DNA from: Oscillospiraceae bacterium
Lineage (GTDB): Bacteria > Bacillota > Clostridia > Oscillospirales > JAAYXM01
Reading direction: 5' to 3'
Length of the DNA: 64,000 nucleotides
Assembly: GCA_015067485.1 (NCBI GenBank)
Contig: SVMJ01000003.1
Location: 62,001-126,000, forward strand
Translations under genes and position numbers: made by a program
The notes under the pieces: model-generated
What the model was told of the DNA's origin: nothing
What the model saw: only the letters and a program-made list of their open reading frames with translations
Database searches by the model: none
In this document: in pieces, positions 1 through 6,995 of the stretch
How the letters are laid out: each line of letters opens with the position of its first letter
Position numbering within the stretch: position 1 is the first letter of the stretch

Positions 1-1616
1 GAGAAATACGGAATCGGGCAAAGCGTACCGCCGTGTGTCATCATAGAAGTCATAGACAGAACCATGCCGAAGCAATGGAACATCGGCACCTGAATCATCA
101 TGCGGTCTGCGGTGGAAAGATCCATTCTGTCGCCGATGGTTTTACCGTTATTGACGATGTTGCGATGGGTCAGCATAACACCTTTCGGGAAGCCGGTTGT
201 GCCCGAAGTGTACTGCATATTGCAGACATCATCCGGTTTTACCAATGATGCGCGTCTGCGCACTTCTTCGCGCGGTACGAGCTCAGAGCGTGCGAGCATC
301 TCTTCCCAAGTGAGACATCCATCCATCGAGAATCCCGCGGTAACAACATTACGCAAGAACGGCAGTTTCTTGGAATACAAAGGTTCACCCGGCTTTAGCG
401 ATTCCAGTTCCGGACAAAGTTCCTGAATGATTTCTTTGTAGTTGATATCCTTACAGTACTCGATCATCACGAGTGTATGCGTGTCAGACTGCTTGAGCAA
501 ATATTCGATTTCATGGATTTTGTACGCGGTGTTGACCGTGACCAGAACCGCACCAATTTTGGTAGTTGCCCAAAAAGTGATGAACCACTCCGGAATATTG
601 GTTGCCCAAACCGCAACATGGTCGCCCGCTTTGACACCAAGCGAAATCAGCGCCGCAGCGCATTCATCCACATCTTGTCTGAACTGTTCGTATGTTCTGG
701 TGTAATCGAGTGTGGGATACTTAAACGCATACTGATCCGGATAAGTTTCCGCCATGGTATCCAGCACGTCGGAGAATGTCGCATCAATGACTTGATACTT
801 TTCCCAAACAAAAGTTCCCGTCTTATCACGGTTATATTGCACCACATCCGCTGACTGCTTTCCGCTCTTCAGCGCTGCAATGTAGTTCGCGAAATGCGTG
901 AGAACAATATCGGCATCGTCGATTTCTTCGTTCCAAGCCGCACAGATATAGCCCTCGTAATTCAAGGACGAAAGCGCGTTGATCAGTTTTTTAACATCCA
1001 GTTCTCCTTCACCGATCAACACGGATTTCCCGTCTTTCAAATCGCCCAAACGGACGTATTTGATATATGCGCCAAGGTTTTTGATGGTGTCTTCGGCAGT
1101 TTCACCGGCATCAAAGTATGTACCTCTCACGTTCCAGGAAGCCCCGATCGCAGCAGAAGAAAAGTGGTTGATGATGTCTATCACATTTTCCGTGTTTGCC
1201 AGGAAGCCCACGGTTTCCAGCAAAATGCTGACGTCGGTTTTTTCCGCTTTCTTAATTGCCGCCGTGAGTTTCTCGTCCAAAACATCAAATGAAACCACAT
1301 CATCGATGCGCACGATCACATTGGAAACACCGGATGCCGCTGCCATATCCACATACTTCAAAACCAAATCGGAAGTAGTACTTTTACTGTTCACCGACTC
1401 GGGCATACGAAGTGCAGACACTGCAAGGTCGCGATTTACTAGCTTCCGCTTCGCATCGGACATACGGTCACGTCTTAAAATGCTGTCATGATGGGACTTT
1501 TGTTCTTGAATCGCATCGAAAATTTCAAATCCGGCATAACCATAGTCAAACGCACGGCAACACGCATCCAAGAAGGATGCACAAGCGACGTTTTTAGTTG
1601 AAAATACGATTTTCAT
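1..1616 (-). CDS. Fusion: xylose-isomerase-like TIM barrel + AMP-dependent acyl-CoA synthetase (partial)
   Basis: The reading frame is open from the ATG at 1616 to the window edge (538 codons), so the C-terminus is missing. Residues 1-270 resemble the sugar-phosphate isomerase/epimerase TIM-barrel family, with LLET, a GEGELD segment and a final WNEE. The usual metal-binding histidines are not apparent: the HlKD-like position reads RLGD. From about residue 285 it is an AMP-binding acyl-CoA synthetase, with the P-loop YTSGTTGFPKGV at 469-480. I read the junction base by base and found no stop or frameshift. The start has GAGGAGG inside the end of the upstream LeuA-like gene, one base from its stop, so the two are translationally linked. 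The substrate is unknown. The fusion is what I see; acid activation by the ligase half is known for its family. Confidence 0.8.
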   Translation of the reverse strand, partial: MKIVFSTKNVACASFLDACCRAFDYGYAGFEIFDAIQEQKSHHDSILRRDRMSDAKRKLVNRDLAVSALRMPESVNSKSTTSDLVLKYVDMAAASGVSNVIVRIDDVVSFDVLDEKLTAAIKKAEKTDVSILLETVGFLANTENVIDIINHFSSAAIGASWNVRGTYFDAGETAEDTIKNLGAYIKYVRLGDLKDGKSVLIGEGELDVKKLINALSSLNYEGYICAAWNEEIDDADIVLTHFANYIAALKSGKQSADVVQYNRDKTGTFVWEKYQVIDATFSDVLDTMAETYPDQYAFKYPTLDYTRTYEQFRQDVDECAAALISLGVKAGDHVAVWATNIPEWFITFWATTKIGAVLVTVNTAYKIHEIEYLLKQSDTHTLVMIEYCKDINYKEIIQELCPELESLKPGEPLYSKKLPFLRNVVTAGFSMDGCLTWEEMLARSELVPREEVRRRASLVKPDDVCNMQYTSGTTGFPKGVMLTHRNIVNNGKTIGDRMDLSTADRMMIQVPMFHCFGMVLSMTSMMTHGGTLCPIPYF

Positions 1617-1617
1617 C

Positions 1618-3003
1618 TTATGCCTCCTCGAATACGATCTTGTTGAGCGCGTTGATATAAGCGCGAATGCTTGCCGCAACAATGTCGGTCGAAGTGCCGT
1701 TACCGGAATAGAGTTTTCCGTTGTTGCGAAGTCTTACAAGTGCAGATCCCAGCGCTTCTTTTCCTTCGGTCAGAGCCTGGACCTGGAAGTCGTCCAGTTC
1801 ATAGTGATGCCCAATGCACTGCTCGATTGCGCGGAATGCGGAGTCAATCGGGCCATCGCCTGTGCTCACGCCGCGCATAATTTCATCATTGCAGCGCAAA
1901 ATCACCTGAGACATGGAATTGGTCACATTTCCGCAAGTAGTGGTGTAGGACTCAACGTGATAAGTAGACGGCGCCTGCATTGCAAAACTTGCGATGAGTG
2001 CTTCAAATTCCTTAGCCCCAACCGCACCCTTTCGTTCACAAGTACGAATGAGTGCCTTATACACTTCACCAATATCAGAATCGGAAAGTTGATATCCCAA
2101 AACTTCTGCTGCCTGAGCCGCCTGTGCCATGGTCGCATCCGAATCCAGCAAAATCTTTTTCTTATCGCTGATTTCTTCTTCACATACATCATCATGACCG
2201 AGGGACGCGCGCATTTCATCAATACTGGAATGGACGATGGTCTTGTCAATTTTGATTTCAGCACCGAGTTTTGCACCGCAAGCGGTCATCGCATCCGAAA
2301 GTTCCCCGACCAATAAGATGTCTTTTCCTGCCATACCGCACTTCAAACCATCTGCACCCTTGGAGACAGACGCAAATGCCGCGGCAACGCCCATACTGAT
2401 ACGGTCTGAAACCTGCGCATAAACTGGAACGGATACCGCATCTTTCACTTTGGAAACCAACTCCGCAATTTCTTCCGGAGTGGACACTCCGGCATCATCA
2501 CAAACCGTGATGATGTTTGCGCCGTGTTTTTCAGCTTCCTGTGCCGCTGCAATCAAAAATTCAACGTCTGCACGTGTTGCATCAAGCGCGGAAAATTCCA
2601 CGTCTTCGCAATATGTTTTTGCTTCTTTCACGAGTTCCGCGATTTTTTCAAGCATTGCGCTCTGTTTTACATGATAGGTATATTCCATCTGCAGAGTGGA
2701 AACAGGCAATTCCACCTGCAAGCGCGGATTCTTTGCGTCTTTGACGCACTCCCACGCTGTTGCAACATCTTCCTTAGTAAAACCAACCGGAATAGCAAGG
2801 ATCGTATTCTGAACATTCTGCGCGATGGTTTTATCAATAATCGTGTCTTCACGCAGTTTTTTAACCGCCGGGAGTTCGATCACATCTGCACCAAGCAAAT
2901 CCGCACAATTTGCGATCGCCGATTTTTCACGGAACAGAAGCGCGATTTCGCGCTCTTCGGAAAGCTTTTTCAGCGTGATGTCTGCAATATTGATTTTTCT
3001 CAT
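1618..3003 (-). CDS. LeuA-like protein with degenerate catalytic site and intact regulatory domain
   Basis: This 461-aa protein has the 2-isopropylmalate/homocitrate synthase layout: a HMGL-like TIM barrel (about 1-290), a linker, and a C-terminal LeuA allosteric domain (about 348-457, with GDGP at 382-385). The barrel keeps EFSALDATR (136-144). It lacks the signature residues: DTTLRDGEQ is DITLKKLSE (8-16), and the HxH metal pair of the HxHND motif is Y195 and Q197. The NG-GERAGN loop reads CGMAGK. Catalysis as an isopropylmalate synthase is therefore doubtful. A leucine-type T-box precedes it and the TIM/AMP-ligase fusion follows one base after its stop. It could be a leucine-sensing subunit or an enzyme with new chemistry; both are inference. 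Confidence 0.8.
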   Translation of the reverse strand: MRKINIADITLKKLSEEREIALLFREKSAIANCADLLGADVIELPAVKKLREDTIIDKTIAQNVQNTILAIPVGFTKEDVATAWECVKDAKNPRLQVELPVSTLQMEYTYHVKQSAMLEKIAELVKEAKTYCEDVEFSALDATRADVEFLIAAAQEAEKHGANIITVCDDAGVSTPEEIAELVSKVKDAVSVPVYAQVSDRISMGVAAAFASVSKGADGLKCGMAGKDILLVGELSDAMTACGAKLGAEIKIDKTIVHSSIDEMRASLGHDDVCEEEISDKKKILLDSDATMAQAAQAAEVLGYQLSDSDIGEVYKALIRTCERKGAVGAKEFEALIASFAMQAPSTYHVESYTTTCGNVTNSMSQVILRCNDEIMRGVSTGDGPIDSAFRAIEQCIGHHYELDDFQVQALTEGKEALGSALVRLRNNGKLYSGNGTSTDIVAASIRAYINALNKIVFEEA

Positions 3004-3053
3004 TTCGGAAAACTCCTTTCAAACTCGGAAGCGTAAAAATAAGATTTTTACAA

Positions 3054-3332
3054 TAAAAAAACGCTCCCGTCTCTTTCGTTGCTTCAAAGAGACGAAAACG
3101 TTTGTCAACATGTTTCCGCGGTACCACTCTTCTTCATCCCAAAGGGATGCCCTTTCGATGCTAACACATCACAACTCTGTCACGGGAGTTCCCGTCTGCC
3201 CCTACTATGCTTTTCACGGCAGCCGCTCCGCGGTGAGTTCCGCAACACTCTCCCAATGTCTTGCACCAAACGACATCTCTCTGAAGACGAAAGCCTTTGC
3301 GTACTATTCCGCATCACTGCGTTTCAAATTAC
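3054..3332 (-). promoter_or_regulatory. T-box leader, probable leucine (CUC) specifier
   Basis: On the minus strand the leader contains the T-box AGAGTGGTACCGCG (3117-3130). It is followed by a strong terminator hairpin whose GTCTCTTT/AAAGAGAC stem ends in a T run (3054-3102). In Stem I a GCGG/CCGC base helix and a CGCAA/TTGCG distal helix frame an internal loop with AATAGTA on one side and GAACTCA on the other. This places CTC (3235-3237) at the specifier position. Leucine fits the LeuA-like gene that follows. Uncharged tRNA-Leu would be expected to favour readthrough. Confidence 0.88.
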
Positions 3333-3337
3333 TTTGC

Positions 3338-3366
3338 ATTATAACACGTGAAGATGTGTTTGTCAA
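3338..3366 (-). promoter_or_regulatory. Sigma-A promoter of the leucine T-box operon
   Basis: A consensus TTGACA (3361-3366) and TATAAT (3338-3343) are separated by 17 bases on the minus strand, directly before the T-box leader. Confidence 0.85.
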
Positions 3367-3530
3367 GGGGTTATGTGGTGAATTTTTAACAACAAAAGGA
3401 ACGACAACCTTGTGGCAATCGTTCCTTGATAAAAATCTTGTTGTCCCAGAATCACTATTAATTTATTAACACAAGAAGAAGTGCTCGATACTGTAACGGT
3501 AATTTCAGAACTACTTTCTGCGCGTATTTA

Positions 3531-4243
3531 TTACCACAAAGTAACTATCTTGTTATCAAGATTGGTTCTCAATGTGGTATATTCGCCTTGACCTGTGCCA
3601 TCCATAATTTCGTAAACGAATTCCTTTCCCAATATGGGTTTATTGGCGGTTTCCGGAGTCACAAAGGGCACTACAAGCGGAATATCCAAAGCACGAGAAA
3701 TCATGGTTGCAACAAATCCGCGCGTTGCAGGCTTGCCCACTTCAAAGGTCAGTCCCTCCGTTAATCCCAACTCCGTTGCAAGCTTGATATAGTCCTGCGG
3801 GTATTGTAGTTGAGAACCTTCCGGTCTGCTTTGTAACTCATATCTGTCATATCTGAGAACGCAAACCATTATTTTAAGAGCCTGTTCATAAGTTACATTA
3901 TCATCCGGTCTAAATGTGCTGTCGGGGAAGCCACTTACGATTTTGCACATAAAGGCTTCTGAAACGCAGCTGTATGCCCAATGTGTTTTTTCCATATCTC
4001 TGAACATGGATCTGTCCGCCCCTGCATACGGGTCAAGTTTTTCTCGTCCCATTGCAGTTATAACCATTTTTGCGATCTGTGCTCTTGTTACATTGGTTTC
4101 GAGCCTGTGCGATCCGTCAGGGAACCCATTCATAATTCCATATTTACCGAGATCTGTCGCTGCACTTTCGGGTGTCAGTGCAAAGGCAGTTAAAGAAATT
4201 CCGAAAGCGACAGCGCAACAAGCGTTTTGATGATTTTTTTCAT
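3531..4243 (-). pseudogene. SLH-domain surface protein, frameshifted in the signal peptide
   Basis: The frame from 4192 down to 3531 encodes about two S-layer homology repeats (ITDLGKYGIMNGFPDGS-like and VSGFPDSTFRPDDNVT segments) and a short C-terminal domain. The only ATG with a good ribosome-binding site (TCAGAGGAGG, 4250-4259) is at 4243. It reads MKKIIKTLVALSLSEFL and stops at 4190-4192. The next frame supplies the rest of a normal signal peptide (FGISLTAFA), so one missing base near 4200-4205 separates start and body. Possible causes are a real null mutation, programmed slippage (a 7-A run follows the ATG) or an assembly error. The open frame extends upstream to 4334, but with no ribosome-binding site. 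Confidence 0.7.
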
Positions 4244-4271
4244 AAGAAACCTCCTCTGAAATTATGAACAA

Positions 4272-4300
4272 ATTATAACATAATTCACTGTCGAAAGCAA
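4272..4300 (-). promoter_or_regulatory. Probable promoter of the SLH gene
   Basis: TTGCTT (4295-4300) and TATAAT (4272-4277) lie 17 bases apart on the minus strand, about 30 bases before the ATG at 4243. I see nothing else in the rest of this gap up to 4464. Confidence 0.65.
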
Positions 4301-4464
4301 GAAAAAGTGATAATTTTTCGCCATAACTATTCAATTCCAGATTTTGTGTAAGGAAAATTACCGCTTCTATTCTCCATTATCCGAAAACAGTAGTTTTAAA
4401 AGAACTTTTAGTTTTAGAGAAAAGTGAAAGTGAATTGTACAAAAAGGAACAAACGGTTTAGATT

Positions 4465-5775
4465 CTATTTCAACTGATTCAACTTATCTTTATCATCTGT
4501 GGCCGGATTATTTATCAATTTTCCATTTTTCTCAAACCTTGAACCATGGCAAGGGCAATCCCAAGAATGTTCCAATTTATTATACTTCAGGGCGCAGCCC
4601 AGATGAGGGCATCTTGGCGTTGTGAGCGTAGCCAACCCTTTCACAGATTCAAACACATTTATAAAAAGCTGAGAATGTACAACGCTTCTCATTGGCGAAT
4701 AAATCTCTTCATATTCACTTCCCCGCTCACATATCATATCCGTTAATACCATGGCAGAAACCATTGAAGACGTCATTCCCCATTTATTGAATCCCGTTGC
4801 CACATACAAATTCGGTGTCGCATTTGAGTACTGACCAATATACGGAATAGAATCAAGTGTCATACAGTCCTGTGTTGCCCATCTGGTAACTTTTTGCGCA
4901 GACGGATAGTATTTTTCAGCCACCGTTTCAAGCACTTTCCATCCTCCGCCATTCTTCCCGGTACGATGACTCCCGCCACCAAGTAACAACAAGCCATTAT
5001 GAGTACGGAAAGATAAACCGTCTTTTGCCTGATCGACATACATTTTCTTAAAATTTTTTGCATCTTTGAGTGCAAGGACATAAGACCGATCTTGATACAT
5101 CTTAATAAAATAAGCGCCGTGTTTATTAAAAATTGGAAAATGGGTTGCCACAATGATCTTCTTTGCCGAAATTGTTCCGTGATTTGTGATCGCAGTATTA
5201 GACTTTAACGCAAGGATTTTAGTATTCTCATATATTGTCAAATTGCCCGCAATCGCGTAGACAAACTTCAACGGATGAAAGTTCGCCTGATTCTCTATCT
5301 CAACCGCACCCGCAATATCAAATGGCAATTCAGTTTTCTCGCAAAAGGAGACCTTGCAGCCAATTTGTTCCAATGCATTGACTTCTCTTTCAACTGCTGC
5401 TCGGTCATTCAGCGTGTAAACAACATTACTGCACTCTTTAAAATCTGAGTCCACTTCTAAGGCAATCGCTTTGAGTTTTTCCATAGCAGTTTTTTGACTT
5501 TGATAATAGAGCTGTGCTTTGTGAAGTCCGTATTTTTTGCTTATTTTATCGTATATTAGACCGTGTTGTAGAGTAATCTTCGCTGTAGTATCATTTGTTA
5601 TCCCATTACAGATCCTGTCGGCTTCTGCAAGTATACACTCCACCCCAGCTTTTCTCAGCATGTGAGCACATAAAACACCGCACATCCCTCCACCGATGAT
5701 GAGAACATCTGTTTTGATATCACCTTCAAGAGTACTGAATTTCGGCTTCTTAATATCATTCCATATAGATTCCAT
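4465..5775 (-). CDS. FAD-dependent oxidoreductase (DAO family) with C-terminal Rieske domain
   Basis: This is a 436-aa protein. The Rossmann dinucleotide motif IIGGGMCG lies at about 26-33, followed by a DadA/glycine-oxidase-like body. Residues 389-410 form a Rieske [2Fe-2S] site (CPHLGC then CPCHG: C389, H391, C407, H410). The start at 5775 was chosen because GGAGG precedes it and the ATG is followed directly by the FAD domain; the longer frame to 5880 has no ribosome-binding site. DAO-Rieske fusions are known in Firmicutes. The substrate, perhaps an amine or amino acid, cannot be read from sequence. It stands alone between the SLH gene and the tRNA cluster. Confidence 0.85.
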   Translation of the reverse strand: MESIWNDIKKPKFSTLEGDIKTDVLIIGGGMCGVLCAHMLRKAGVECILAEADRICNGITNDTTAKITLQHGLIYDKISKKYGLHKAQLYYQSQKTAMEKLKAIALEVDSDFKECSNVVYTLNDRAAVEREVNALEQIGCKVSFCEKTELPFDIAGAVEIENQANFHPLKFVYAIAGNLTIYENTKILALKSNTAITNHGTISAKKIIVATHFPIFNKHGAYFIKMYQDRSYVLALKDAKNFKKMYVDQAKDGLSFRTHNGLLLLGGGSHRTGKNGGGWKVLETVAEKYYPSAQKVTRWATQDCMTLDSIPYIGQYSNATPNLYVATGFNKWGMTSSMVSAMVLTDMICERGSEYEEIYSPMRSVVHSQLFINVFESVKGLATLTTPRCPHLGCALKYNKLEHSWDCPCHGSRFEKNGKLINNPATDDKDKLNQLK

Positions 5776-5878
5776 AACTTCGCCTCCAACGTTATTATGT
5801 CGAAAAAAGTTATTAATATAAAAAGAACATCGGACATCATATATTTGTTGCTTTTCTTCACTAAAAAGATGGATAAAC

Positions 5879-5918
5879 AAAAAAAGACAAGGTTCAAATT
5901 TGAACCTTGTCTTTTTTT
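5879..5918. terminator. Bidirectional terminator after the tRNA cluster
   Basis: A perfect GACAAGGTTCAAATTTGAACCTTGTC hairpin (halves of 13) is flanked by A and T runs on both sides, so it can end transcripts from either direction, including the minus-strand tRNA transcript. Confidence 0.8.
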
Positions 5919-5920
5919 GG

Positions 5921-5992
5921 AGGCGCCACCCAGATTTGAACTGGGGAATCAGGGTTTTGCAGACCCGTGCCTTACCACTTGGCTATGGCGCC
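5921..5992 (-). tRNA. tRNA-Cys (GCA)
   Basis: The acceptor GGCGCCA/TGGCGCC pairs. The anticodon loop reads TCTGCAAA and the T-arm has GTTCAAAT. The discriminator is U, as is usual for tRNA-Cys. CCA is not encoded. It is the last of five minus-strand tRNAs. Confidence 0.95.
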
Positions 5993-6015
5993 ATATAAAC
6001 TTGTAAGATAGTGTT

Positions 6016-6043
6016 ACGACAGGAGCAAGTTTGCTCCTGTCGT
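6016..6043. repeat. 28-base palindrome between tRNA-Cys and tRNA-Gly
   Basis: ACGACAGGAGCAA and its exact reverse complement are separated by GT. There is no T run after it in either direction, so it is more likely a processing or spacer hairpin than a terminator. Confidence 0.7.
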
Positions 6044-6051
6044 ATCCGTTT

Positions 6052-6126
6052 TGGAGCGGAAGACGAGATTCGAACTCGCGACTTTCACCTTGGCAAGGTG
6101 ACACTCTACCACTGAGTCACTCCCGC
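6052..6126 (-). tRNA. tRNA-Gly (GCC)
   Basis: The acceptor GCGGGAG pairs with CTTCCGC. The anticodon is GCC in a CTTGCCAA loop, the T-arm has GTTCGAAT, and CCA is encoded (6052-6054). Confidence 0.95.
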
Positions 6127-6132
6127 AAAACG

Positions 6133-6208
<76 letters not shown>

Positions 6209-6216
6209 AAATGTGT

Positions 6217-6293
6217 TGGCGACCCGGAAGGGACTCGAACCCTCGACCTCTAGCGTGACAGGCTAGCGTTCTAACCAACTGAACTACCGGGCC
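6217..6293 (-). tRNA. tRNA-Asp (GTC)
   Basis: The 77-base cloverleaf has acceptor GGCCCGG/CCGGGTC, anticodon GTC in a CTGTCAC loop, discriminator G and an encoded CCA. Confidence 0.95.
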
Positions 6294-6296
6294 ATA

Positions 6297-6372
6297 TGGT
6301 GGGAACAACAGGGCTCGAACCTGTGACCCCTTGCTTGTAAGGCAAGTGCTCTCCCAGCTGAGCTATGCTCCC
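6297..6372 (-). tRNA. tRNA-Val (TAC)
   Basis: The 76-base cloverleaf has acceptor GGGAGCA/TGTTCCC, anticodon TAC in a CTTACAA loop and an encoded CCA. It is the first gene after the cluster promoter. Confidence 0.95.
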
Positions 6373-6402
6373 TTGCAACGCCTTGCATTTGCAACATCGA
6401 TT

Positions 6403-6431
6403 ATTATACAGATAAACTCTTTCTATGTCAA
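6403..6431 (-). promoter_or_regulatory. Promoter of the Val-Asp-Phe-Gly-Cys tRNA cluster
   Basis: TTGACA (6426-6431) and TATAAT (6403-6408) have a 17-base spacer on the minus strand. Confidence 0.85.
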
Positions 6432-6464
6432 GAGATTTTTTTAGATTTTTTGAAAAAATAACTC

Positions 6465-6493
6465 TTGACGAATGAGAAAAATAAATGTATAAT
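6465..6493 (+). promoter_or_regulatory. Promoter of tRNA-Ser
   Basis: TTGACG (6465-6470) and TATAAT (6488-6493) have a 17-base spacer, 16 bases before the tRNA. It is divergent from the minus-strand tRNA promoter. Confidence 0.85.
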
Positions 6494-6509
6494 ATCAAAG
6501 TCGGTTCAC

Positions 6510-6601
6510 GGAGAGATGGCTGAGCTGGTCGAAGGCGCACGATTGGAAATCGTGTGTACCCCTTAAAGGTACCGAGGGTTCGAATCCCTCTCTCTCCGCC
6601 A
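6510..6601 (+). tRNA. tRNA-Ser (GGA)
   Basis: This is a 92-base class II tRNA with a long variable arm (TACCCCTTAAAGGTA), acceptor GGAGAGA/TCTCTCC, anticodon GGA in a TTGGAAA loop, discriminator G and an encoded CCA. Confidence 0.95.
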
Positions 6602-6645
6602 AATAAAAGGATGTGTCACTCAGTGATGCATCCTTTTATTTTTTG
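6602..6645 (+). terminator. Terminator of tRNA-Ser
   Basis: An AAAAGGATG.GTCAC / GTGAT.CATCCTTTT hairpin is followed by ATTTTTT, directly after the CCA of tRNA-Ser. Confidence 0.85.
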
Positions 6646-6797
6646 GGTTGAAGGATTCGAAAGGCGGCTCTTAAAAACAGTCCTGTGGACTGTTTTGACC
6701 GCTGTGGCTTTTCCGCAGAAAAGCGAATCCCGCTCTCCTTGTCTCAATCACGCTACAATATTCTATTCAAGTCATCTTACATTGTTTCCCATATCAC

Positions 6798-6993
6798 GAA
6801 AAAAACACCGACAAGTTTCGGCGGTTGGTCATAGGGATAATTCGCTTCAAAGAGGTATTTTTCGTCCATAACTGCACAAAAAATCTTGACATCCGTGACG
6901 TATTGCCTGGTTTTTTGATGCACTTTTAGCGGAAAAGGTCAGTTCAAAACCGACTTCTCCCTATGACCAACCGCCGTTTGTCGGTGTTTTTTC
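6798..6993. repeat. 196-bp element with ~36-bp inverted ends
   Basis: The left arm (6798-6840) and right arm (6958-6993) are inverted copies, differing only by a short insertion in the left arm (GTTTC versus A). About 117 bases lie between them and hold no convincing gene. Both outer ends carry T runs, so a transcript from either side would fold into a long stem ending in U. It could be a MITE-like element or a bidirectional terminator for the gene ending at 6996. No clear target-site duplication is visible. The rest of the gap (6646-6797) contains only a small hairpin (ACAGTCC/GGACTGT). Confidence 0.7.
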
Positions 6994-6995
6994 TC

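Noticed and set aside
3531-4334. Taking the SLH ORF start at 4334
   Set aside because: No ribosome-binding site there, and the extension lies across the promoter. The good start at 4243 is in another frame, so a frameshift is the better reading.
6554-6871. 105-codon ORF after tRNA-Ser
   Set aside because: It overlaps the tRNA, its terminator and the inverted-repeat element. No protein-like pattern was seen.
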